Shown here in pieces: positions 17,060 to 23,733 of a stretch of DNA of 64,000 bases. A program made the position numbers and the translations under genes. The stretch is from Novosphingobium sp. CECT 9465 (GTDB lineage Bacteria; Pseudomonadota; Alphaproteobacteria; Sphingomonadales; Sphingomonadaceae): NCBI RefSeq assembly GCF_920987055.1, contig NZ_CAKLBX010000001.1, forward strand, positions 3,024,501 through 3,088,500. Reading direction: 5' to 3'. The notes under the pieces were generated by a model that did no database searches, was not told where the DNA came from, and saw nothing but the letters and a program-made list of their open reading frames with translations. Every line of letters starts with the position of its first letter. Position 1 is the stretch's first letter.

Positions 17060-17317
17060 ATGAAGTTTTCTAACATTGCTGCGGCACTCGTTGCTTCGTC
17101 GCTGCTGATGGCCCCGATCGCTGCCCAGGCCGGCACTCGTGCAAGCGAATCTGCTGTATATCCTGCTGCCAGCTATTCAGCGAACCGTGCTTCGGCTGCT
17201 GTTTCTGAAGAAAACGAGCTTGCTCCTTCGGCCCTGATCATCATCCTGCTGGCCGGCGGAGCTGCTGCTTTCGGCATTGCCAAGGCTGTTGACTCGAAGT
17301 CGAACGGCGCAGACTGA
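17060..17317 (+). CDS. Small exported or membrane protein of unknown function
   Basis: The 85-residue product starts with a clear signal sequence (residues 1-24, cleaved probably after AQAG or at IAAQA). A Ser/Ala-rich segment follows, then ENELAPSALIIILLAGGAAAF (from about residue 50), a second hydrophobic stretch, and a charged tail. An AGGAG lies ten bases before the ATG. It has its own leader and a strong terminator, so it is a monocistronic unit and possibly highly expressed. I do not recognise a named family. Its place between rmlA and a Wzy/WaaL-like gene suggests, but does not show, a link to polysaccharide. Confidence 0.75.
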   Translation: MKFSNIAAALVASSLLMAPIAAQAGTRASESAVYPAASYSANRASAAVSEENELAPSALIIILLAGGAAAFGIAKAVDSKSNGAD

Positions 17318-17335
17318 TCCGCGCTTGACGGAATC

Positions 17336-17368
17336 AAACCCGGTCACCAGCAATGGTGGCCGGGTTTT
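17336..17368 (+). terminator. Strong rho-independent terminator with a GCAA tetraloop
   Basis: A 14-pair stem with one G-T pair (17336-17349 with 17354-17367) closes a GCAA loop of the stable GNRA type and ends in TTTT. It starts 18 bases after the stop of the small exported protein gene. Confidence 0.9.
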
Positions 17369-17573
17369 CCGTGTCTGCACTTATCGCAGGCACATCCCAC
17401 GCGGTGGGTTCTCGATGCAGGTATCGTGGTTTTGACCGCCAGGTCGATCAATCCTCACCGGATGCCCCTTGATACACTCCGCAGCAATCGCACATCGCGC
17501 CCGCATCGGTCGATCGGCCCGCTTCTGGCCAGATTTCCTTGACCACGCGCGCTAAGCCGGTCAATCACGCGTC

Positions 17574-18917
17574 ATGTTCAAAACTCGGGTCAGCCAGCTA
17601 GTCGCTCTATTGATCCTGGCAGCTTTGTTTGGCGGTGGCGGTGTCGCTTACGGCCTTTCAAACCTCGTCGTGCAGCTTGCCGCATTGCTGGTGCTGTCCC
17701 TGAATTTCACATCAGTGCGCGACTTTGCCGTGTACGGTCCGCGCGCGTTGACAGCGCTTGTCGTCGTCTCGCTCGCCGTTCCTCTTATCCAGCTTTTGCC
17801 GCTTCCGCCCTCCATCTGGACAGAGATGCCTGGACGAGCGCTGGTCAGGGACGCCCTTGCCAGCGTCGGCGCTGGCGACATGTGGTTTACGACGACGGTC
17901 AGTCCCTATCGTACACTTGTCGCCCTCATCGGCCTGATCGCGCCATTTGCCGTGATTACCACCGGCTGGCGCCTCGGTGGAGACAGACTTCACCGGGTCA
18001 TGCAGGTGGTGGTTGCGCTTGGCCTCCTGAATGTCACTCTGGGCGTGGTGCAAGTACTGGGCGGCGGCGGAACTGGTGTCCTTTATCCTGAAAACGAGAT
18101 GCCCGGTGTATTGTTCGGATTCTTCGCCAATCGCAATTCTACCGGCCTGTTCCTTGTCTGCTGCCTCATCCTGCTAGCAGCCCTGCCATCAGGCAAATCA
18201 CGAACGATGGGTGGTCTCACGCATCTGCTCGCTGCGGTCATGCTCGCGCTCGGTGTAATCCTCACCCAGTCGCGTACCAGCATTGTCATGCTTGCGCTCC
18301 CGCTTGCACTCGCCATCTTCCGCGCCATATCGGGGCGGATGGGGAAGTCCGATGCCGGATCCGTCGCCACCTCGCGCGCGCTGCTCGTTGCAGGCCTCGC
18401 GATTGCGGCACTGGCGTCAGTGATACCAATGATTGGCGAATCCCGCTTGGGAACGGCGCTGGCGCGCTTCGAAAACGTGGATGACCAGCGCGCCCTGATC
18501 TGGGACGACGCGACTTATACCGCGCAGCGATATTGGCCGATCGGTTCGGGCATGGCCACGTTCGACGAAGTGTTTCAAGCCGACGAATCGCTTGAATACA
18601 TCTCCCCGCGCAAGGCCGGACGTGCACACAACGATTATCTCGAACTGGCAATCGAAGCTGGCGTCTTCGGGCTGGCTGTTGTCGCCGCGTGGGCGCTATG
18701 GATCGCATTTTCGGCATGGCGGGCAATTTCGACGGCACAACGCTGGCCTGCTCTGGCAGGAACCGGGGTGATGCTGGCCATCGCCCTGCAATCTGCACTG
18801 GACTATCCCTTGCGCAACCACACCATGCTTTGCATGGCCGCCTTGGCCATCGTGCTGATCGCCCCTCCGGGCAGGCGCAAGCCTTCCGACGCGAACGGGC
18901 AGGAGCCAGTGACATGA
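17574..18917 (+). CDS. O-antigen ligase/polymerase family membrane protein (Wzy_C/WaaL-like)
   Basis: The protein has 447 residues and about ten membrane helices. GFFANRNSTGLFLVCCL near residues 180-196 is the family's first periplasmic motif, ILTQSRTSIVML follows, and the large C-terminal loop carries RYWPIGSGMATF and RAHNDYLELAIEAG, the Wzy_C signature with the conserved HND. It is the second such protein in the window. Its normal GC content, unlike the AT-rich copy at 2.9-4.3 kb, suggests it is the resident polymerase or ligase. Its stop overlaps the next ATG (ATGA). Confidence 0.85.
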   Translation: MFKTRVSQLVALLILAALFGGGGVAYGLSNLVVQLAALLVLSLNFTSVRDFAVYGPRALTALVVVSLAVPLIQLLPLPPSIWTEMPGRALVRDALASVGAGDMWFTTTVSPYRTLVALIGLIAPFAVITTGWRLGGDRLHRVMQVVVALGLLNVTLGVVQVLGGGGTGVLYPENEMPGVLFGFFANRNSTGLFLVCCLILLAALPSGKSRTMGGLTHLLAAVMLALGVILTQSRTSIVMLALPLALAIFRAISGRMGKSDAGSVATSRALLVAGLAIAALASVIPMIGESRLGTALARFENVDDQRALIWDDATYTAQRYWPIGSGMATFDEVFQADESLEYISPRKAGRAHNDYLELAIEAGVFGLAVVAAWALWIAFSAWRAISTAQRWPALAGTGVMLAIALQSALDYPLRNHTMLCMAALAIVLIAPPGRRKPSDANGQEPVT

Positions 18918-19624
18918 TCCGCTATATCTGGATCGCAGTTATGGTCACGTTGGCTGTTCTTGCCGCCGGCTTGCAGCTTGACCGGCAGGCGCGTCGCCAG
19001 CCGGAACTCGCACCGCTGGTTCCGGCGCCATTCCGCAGCTTCGCGCTTGAACGCCAGACGATTTCGACAGTCCGCGCCGACTCCCCTGTCAAAGCACTGC
19101 GGAACGCGCGCCTGCTGGTCGAACGACGCCCGGTCCCGTCCGAACATCTTTCGCTGCTCGCGATCGCCGAAGTGCGCAACGGCAATGAAGCAGGGGCGGC
19201 TTTGATCGTGCAGCAAGCCGCCCGGCGCGGCTGGCGCGATTCGATCGCACAACAGGCCATGTTCGACATTGCACTGAACGCCGGCGATATGGCCGAAGCA
19301 TCGCGCCGTGTTGCCGCACTATGGGCGATGCGCGAAGATCAGGTTCCGGTCGCCGATTTCACCGCCCGACTGCTTGCCACACCACAAGGGCGTTCGGCCA
19401 TGGCCGAAATGCTCACCACCGGAGGCCGCTGGGAACGAGCATTTCTGGCAGGCGGGATCGATCTGCCGCCCGCCACCTTCGCGGCGACCATCAACGAAGC
19501 TGCGGCGCGTGGCGCGCGGCTCGATTGTCTGATGCTGGATCGTCTGAAAGGCGCCTATGTGCCGAAACATTTGGAAAACGAAGCCGCGATTATCGAAAAG
19601 GCCCGGTTGACCTGCCAGCGCTGA
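18914..19624 (+). CDS. Unknown protein with an N-terminal membrane anchor, coupled to the Wzy-like gene
   Basis: The product has 236 residues, starting at an ATG that overlaps the upstream stop. Residues 4-20 form one hydrophobic segment (YIWIAVMVTLAVLAAGL), so the rest is likely periplasmic. The body is an all-helical, Ala-rich sequence with TPR-like spacing (ALRNARLLVERRPVPSEHLS, SLLAIAEVRNGNEAGAALIV, AALWAMRED). Two Cys occur near the C-terminus (LDCLML and LTCQR). No named family is recognised. Coupling to the O-antigen ligase-like gene suggests a helper role in polymerisation or chain handling. Confidence 0.8.
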   Translation: MIRYIWIAVMVTLAVLAAGLQLDRQARRQPELAPLVPAPFRSFALERQTISTVRADSPVKALRNARLLVERRPVPSEHLSLLAIAEVRNGNEAGAALIVQQAARRGWRDSIAQQAMFDIALNAGDMAEASRRVAALWAMREDQVPVADFTARLLATPQGRSAMAEMLTTGGRWERAFLAGGIDLPPATFAATINEAAARGARLDCLMLDRLKGAYVPKHLENEAAIIEKARLTCQR

Positions 19625-19652
19625 CTGTTCGGTTCGGCCAGCACCACGCGCG

Positions 19653-20204
19653 TCAGTTGCGCTTGCGCACGTTGAACGTGCCCGAAACCCGGCCCGCGGC
19701 AGAACCCGCGCCCGAACCTGACCGTCCATCCACGCTGGAAAGACCGGAATCGAGATCGATGACCAGACGTCCGCCGTTCAAGGTATCCCCGCCACGCCGC
19801 AGCGCGACGTTTCCGGTCATGGTGATGATGTTGCGATCGAAATCATAGACTGCCACGTCACCGCGCGCGCTTTCGCTGCCGCGCGTCACCTGAACGCCGC
19901 CGGTCGCGTCGATCCGGTCGATCTGAATGCTACCAGCGTCGGTATAGGCGACAGTGGTGCGCGCAGCCCGCATGCGCAGGTCGGTTTGGGAGATATCGAC
20001 ATTGCCGGAAAGCACCACGCGCTTGGCCTTGTCCTGCACTTCGATACGATCGGCCAGATAATTGACCGGGGCGTCGCTGTCATGGCTGGCAATGCCCTGC
20101 GCCGAAAGGTGCTGCGCCCCGGCCACCAGCGCGGTCGATACGGCAAAACCCAATGCGGCCATGCGCAACGGGCGGGCGGAACGGATGATTTCGATCATGG
20201 TCAT
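19653..20204 (-). CDS. lptA: LPS transport periplasmic protein LptA
   Basis: LptA forms the periplasmic bridge that carries lipopolysaccharide from LptC to LptD. The 183-residue product has a signal peptide (about residues 1-36) and an OstA/LptA domain: VNYLADRIEVQDKAKRVVLS, GNVDISQTDLRMRAARTTV, then GGVQVTRGSESARGDVAVYD and ITMTGNVALRRGGDTLNG. A Ser/Gly-rich linker precedes the basic C-terminus. Its start overlaps the lptC stop (ATGA). The usual third gene lptB does not follow; the next gene is convergent and belongs to the polysaccharide locus. Confidence 0.92.
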   Translation of the reverse strand: MTMIEIIRSARPLRMAALGFAVSTALVAGAQHLSAQGIASHDSDAPVNYLADRIEVQDKAKRVVLSGNVDISQTDLRMRAARTTVAYTDAGSIQIDRIDATGGVQVTRGSESARGDVAVYDFDRNIITMTGNVALRRGGDTLNGGRLVIDLDSGLSSVDGRSGSGAGSAAGRVSGTFNVRKRN

Positions 20205-20845
20205 GGCATCTTCATCCTGCCCGGCACCATGCGGAGGCGGGCATTTCCTTCCAGTGTAACGGATCGTTCCGACAAGTCTGCGCTTATCGTGTCGGCCGAG
20301 AATGTTCCAGCCGGAATGCGGCCCTCCACCGGCCCGCGGCTTTTCAGGCGCTTCGCACCTAAATCGATGTCGACATTGGTTGCGGTCATACGATAGCCGT
20401 CTGCCGTCTGGAAATTGATCGGGCCGACGATGTCGACGATCTCCTTGCCAAAATCGTAGTTGCCCTTGCCCGCCGTCAACAACGCGGGGCCATCATCAAG
20501 GAGGATGCGCGCGGTCAACTGGTCCAGTTCGATCGTCGGCACGGTCCGCGTACGTTGCACGGCCGAACCGGCCGTAATCGAAAAGCTGCGGCCATCATCG
20601 TCCTGACCGCGATACATCGCGCTGGAAAGCTTCATGCGATCTTCCAGGACCGCCACCTTGCGACGATCGAGCAGGAAGCTGATCTCTCCGCGCGGCGAAA
20701 GCGGTGAAATGATCATGATTGCCAGCATCGCGCCAACGGCAGCGGGCAGCGCACGCGCCAGAAAATGGACCAGACGATCGTGAAAGCCCCCAGGCGCGGC
20801 TGAGCCTTGACGCTTCGAACGGATGATGTCGGCCTGCACGGTCAT
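20201..20845 (-). CDS. lptC: LPS export inner-membrane protein LptC
   Basis: The 214-residue protein has a cytoplasmic basic N-terminus, one membrane helix around residues 30-50 (ALPAAVGAMLAIMIISPLS) and a beta-rich periplasmic domain typical of LptC (YRGQDDDGRSFSITAGSAVQ, ILLDDGPALLTAGKGNYD, RMTATNVDIDL). It links the LptB2FG pump to LptA. It overlaps lptA by four bases and follows ribonuclease D after 24 bases, a neighbourhood common in alphaproteobacteria. Confidence 0.92.
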   Translation of the reverse strand: MTVQADIIRSKRQGSAAPGGFHDRLVHFLARALPAAVGAMLAIMIISPLSPRGEISFLLDRRKVAVLEDRMKLSSAMYRGQDDDGRSFSITAGSAVQRTRTVPTIELDQLTARILLDDGPALLTAGKGNYDFGKEIVDIVGPINFQTADGYRMTATNVDIDLGAKRLKSRGPVEGRIPAGTFSADTISADLSERSVTLEGNARLRMVPGRMKMP

Positions 20846-20869
20846 CGTGGGGGGGTTATCCCTAGCGCA

Positions 20870-21487
20870 TTACTCGTGGCTGAAGATGTCACGCTCGGCC
20901 CAGCCTGCAAGATCCAGGCGGGCGCGCATCGGCAGGAAATCGAAGCAGGCCTGCGCGATGGCGGTGCGGCCTTCGCGTTCCAGCCGCTCGACAAGGATAG
21001 CATGCATCGCATGCAGGTGCCGCACGTCGGATGCGGCATATTCCTGCTGTGCATCGGTCAGTGTTGGCGCGCCCCAGTCGCTCGATTGCTGCTGCTTGGA
21101 AATTTCCTTGCCCAGCAATTCGCGCACAAGGTCCTTGAGGCCATGGCGGTCGGTATAAGTGCGCACCAGCTTGGATGCGATCTTGGTGCAGAACACCGGC
21201 GCCGCGGTCACGCCAAGATAATGTTCGACGGCTGCAAGATCGAAGCGTGCAAAATGATACAGCTTCAACCGTTCGGGATCTGCCAGCACTGCCTTGAGGT
21301 TCGGTGCAGCGAAATCGTTGCCGGGTGAAAAGCGCACAAGATGTTCGTCGCCCCGTCCGTCCGAAATCTGGACCACGCAAAGGCGGTCACGCGGGGTGAT
21401 AAGGCCCATCGTTTCCGTATCTACAGCCACCGGGCCAGGAGCAAGAACGCCCTCAGGCAGATCATTTTCATGCAAGTAAACAGCCAT
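20870..21487 (-). CDS. rnd: Ribonuclease D (short form)
   Basis: This DEDD-family 3'-5' exonuclease has 205 residues: VDTETMGL at 22-29 gives Asp and Glu of Exo I, HFARFDLAAVEHYL gives Exo II, and EYAASDVRHLHAM gives the Tyr and Asp of Exo III. The HRDC domains of the E. coli enzyme (375 residues) are absent, as in other alphaproteobacterial short forms. It probably trims tRNA or other structured RNAs. It heads the unit with lptC and lptA. Confidence 0.93.
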   Translation of the reverse strand: MAVYLHENDLPEGVLAPGPVAVDTETMGLITPRDRLCVVQISDGRGDEHLVRFSPGNDFAAPNLKAVLADPERLKLYHFARFDLAAVEHYLGVTAAPVFCTKIASKLVRTYTDRHGLKDLVRELLGKEISKQQQSSDWGAPTLTDAQQEYAASDVRHLHAMHAILVERLEREGRTAIAQACFDFLPMRARLDLAGWAERDIFSHE

Positions 21488-21659
21488 GCCTAGCGCTTAG
21501 GCGCTCACCGGGTGTGTCGCAAGCGTTCAGTCCCCCGACATGGGCCGAACTGCGTGTGCGGCACGAAATCAGGGTGGACAGACCCGGCAAAACGCCCGAA
21601 ACGACAGCCGGGCGCTGCCGCAATTGCTCAAACGCGGCGCGCAATGGGGGAATGTCTGG

Positions 21660-21944
21660 ATGATCCTGTTCAACGGGCACGAAGCGCACACCCGCTCGGT
21701 CGTCAAGGCGATCAGCTGGCGGACGCTCGGCAGTATCGATACGTTCGTGCTGAGCTGGCTGTTTACCGGCAGCGCCAAGGCCGCAGGCGCCATCGCCGGA
21801 ACCGAGGTCATCACCAAGATCGGCCTTTACTACTTCCATGAACGCGTGTGGAGTTCCATCCACTGGGGAACCCGGCGCGAATCCATCGCCGTAAGCGACC
21901 TGCCGGTTCGCGACGAACCGGACGCCGCAGTCTTGCCCGGCTAA
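21660..21944 (+). CDS. DUF2061 membrane protein
   Basis: The chosen ATG follows a GGGGGA and gives 94 residues; the open frame extends 40 codons upstream but is Arg-rich there. The motif [20 protein letters not shown] near the N-terminus is the mark of DUF2061, followed by two hydrophobic segments and [14 protein letters not shown]. The function of DUF2061 is not established; some members occur next to cysteine or sulphate genes. It is a single gene between the divergent rnd and the following ung. Confidence 0.85.
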   Translation: MILFNGHEAHTRSVVKAISWRTLGSIDTFVLSWLFTGSAKAAGAIAGTEVITKIGLYYFHERVWSSIHWGTRRESIAVSDLPVRDEPDAAVLPG

Positions 21945-21990
21945 CGCCGCCCTTGCTTCGTGCGACCACAACCGCCAGATCTGCCATGCG

Positions 21991-22674
21991 ATGACAGCCT
22001 CCACCCTGCCTCCATCATGGCGTCCGGCGCTCGAACCAATCCTGCGATCGCCACCGCTGCGCGCGCTTGGCGCCTTCCTTCAGGCCGAAGAGCGCAGCGG
22101 GAAGACAATCTATCCTCCGCGCGGGCAAAGGCTGGCTGCGCTGGAACTGACCCCGCTTGACCGGGTGCGCGTGGTGATCCTGGGGCAGGACCCCTATCAT
22201 GGCTCCGGGCAGGCCCATGGTCTTGCCTTCTCGGTCCGCCCCGGCATCAAGGTGCCGCCCAGTCTCGTCAACATCTACAAGGAGCTTGAGAGCGATCTCG
22301 GCCTGCCGCGCCCTGCCCATGGCAACCTGACGCATTGGGCGGAGCAAGGTGTGCTGCTGCTCAACAATGCGCTCACGGTGGAAGCCGCCAACGCAGGCGC
22401 GCACCAGAACCGGGGGTGGGAACACTTTACCGACGCCGCCATCGCCGCCGTTGCGGCGCGCGCCGAACCGAGCGTATTCATGTTGTGGGGCAGCCATGCG
22501 CAGAAGAAGGCGGCGCGTGTTTCAGGGCTGTCAGATGGACCGCACCTTGTGCTCAAGGCGCCCCACCCCAGCCCGCTTTCGGCCTACAACGGCTTCTTCG
22601 GGTGCCGCCATTTCAGCCAGGCCAATGCATTCCTCGAAGCCCACGGGCGCGGGACCATAGACTGGCAGGTCTGA
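21991..22674 (+). CDS. ung: Uracil-DNA glycosylase, family 1
   Basis: Ung removes uracil from DNA as the first step of base excision repair. The 227-residue product carries [20 protein letters not shown] (61-80; the catalytic Asp67 in GQDPYH), [22 protein letters not shown] and the DNA-binding [11 protein letters not shown] (192-202) with the active His. These fix it as family 1 UDG, of normal length. It follows the DUF2061 gene by 46 bases on the same strand. Confidence 0.97.
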   Translation: MTASTLPPSWRPALEPILRSPPLRALGAFLQAEERSGKTIYPPRGQRLAALELTPLDRVRVVILGQDPYHGSGQAHGLAFSVRPGIKVPPSLVNIYKELESDLGLPRPAHGNLTHWAEQGVLLLNNALTVEAANAGAHQNRGWEHFTDAAIAAVAARAEPSVFMLWGSHAQKKAARVSGLSDGPHLVLKAPHPSPLSAYNGFFGCRHFSQANAFLEAHGRGTIDWQV

Positions 22675-22723
22675 CCAAGGGAAAAGGCGGTCCTATCGAT
22701 TGCGAACGACATAGCCGCCAAAG

Positions 22724-22748
22724 AAAAACCCCGCCGAAGCGAGGTTTT
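22724..22748. terminator. Bidirectional terminator between ung and bamF
   Basis: AAAACCCCGC and GCGAGGTTTT form a hairpin around a CGAA loop with one mismatch, flanked by A and T runs on both sides. It lies between the convergent ends of ung (22674) and the DUF3035 gene (22784) and can serve both. Confidence 0.7.
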
Positions 22749-22783
22749 CCGGTATTCTTCGCGGTATATGCATTCCAGATCGG

Positions 22784-23203
22784 TCAGCCCGATACTGCCG
22801 CGGTTGCGGCCTGGCCATCGCCTTCGGGCGCAGCAAGAATATCGCGCACGACCTGGCCCTTGGCCACGGTCTGGGTATCGGGATCACCCACGGTCGAGCG
22901 GATCGATGCGGCAGCCGTACCTGCGCGGTTGATCGCATCGGTTTCCACGCCCGAACGCGCCGAAGGGCCGCCGAACAGCGCATCGAGCGCCTGGCGTCCG
23001 GCATCGGTATCCTGCGGGCGTGGCGCACCGGGGTTGGGCGGGGTAAGGCCGAAATCGGGCGGCACCACCAACGGCGCGGCGCGGGTCACCGCCATTTCAT
23101 CAGGCCGGTCACGGTTAAGCAGCGAGCCGCCGCTGCTACCGCAGGCGGACAGCAATGTCGCCACCGGAACGACGAGGGCGAGGGCGGCAGCTTTACGCAT
23201 CAT
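22784..23203 (-). CDS. DUF3035 lipoprotein, BamF-like subunit of outer-membrane protein assembly
   Basis: The product of 139 residues begins MMRKAAALALVVPVATLLSAC, a lipoprotein signal with lipobox LSAC. The conserved PDEMAVTRAAPLVVPPDFGL segment and the Pro-rich region after it identify DUF3035, which in alphaproteobacteria such as Caulobacter corresponds to BamF of the Bam complex. It overlaps the lspA stop by four bases (ATGA). It is fitting that a lipoprotein gene follows the signal peptidase gene that would process it. Confidence 0.88.
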   Translation of the reverse strand: MMRKAAALALVVPVATLLSACGSSGGSLLNRDRPDEMAVTRAAPLVVPPDFGLTPPNPGAPRPQDTDAGRQALDALFGGPSARSGVETDAINRAGTAAASIRSTVGDPDTQTVAKGQVVRDILAAPEGDGQAATAAVSG

Positions 23204-23733
23204 GCATTCTCCGTGGCGGTAGTATCGCCGTTGTTGGGGCCGCCATCGTTCGGCTTTTCGCGCGATTTGAACGAACGGGCAAGCAGTATCAGGACGCCGA
23301 AGGTGATGGCAACGTCGGCAAGGTTGAATATCTGGAACGGTCGCCATGCGCCGATATGCAGATCGGCATAGTCGATCACATAGCCGTAGCTCAGCCGGTC
23401 GTAGATGTTGCCCAGCGCCCCGCCGAGCACCATTCCCAAGCCAAGAATATCGCCGCGCGCGGTCTCGCGCAGCATCCACACGAACACGCCCGCCGCGATC
23501 AGCCCGGTCATCACGATCAGCCCCAGTCGCATTTCCAGCGAAGTGGCCGAAAACATCCCGAATGAAACGCCGTAGTTTTCCGCATAGCGCAGATCGAACA
23601 TCGGCAGCAGATCGATCACCCCGCGTTCGGGCAAGGCGAGTGTGCCGATCATCAGCAGTTTTACCGCGCGGTCGAGGGCGAACATGGCAAACGCCAGCGC
23701 CAGACCTTCAAGACGCGCGCGCCGGAGGATCAT
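23200..23733 (-). CDS. lspA: Lipoprotein signal peptidase (signal peptidase II)
   Basis: LspA cleaves prolipoproteins before the lipid-modified Cys in the inner membrane. The start overlapping the ileS stop (ATGA) gives 177 residues with four membrane helices. The aspartyl-protease motifs are NYGVSFGMFS, GALGNIYDRLSYGYVIDY and IFNLADVAITFG, which contain the two catalytic Asp residues. The C-terminus is a hydrophilic tail. It belongs to the operon ileS-lspA-bamF. Confidence 0.96.
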   Translation of the reverse strand: MILRRARLEGLALAFAMFALDRAVKLLMIGTLALPERGVIDLLPMFDLRYAENYGVSFGMFSATSLEMRLGLIVMTGLIAAGVFVWMLRETARGDILGLGMVLGGALGNIYDRLSYGYVIDYADLHIGAWRPFQIFNLADVAITFGVLILLARSFKSREKPNDGGPNNGDTTATENA

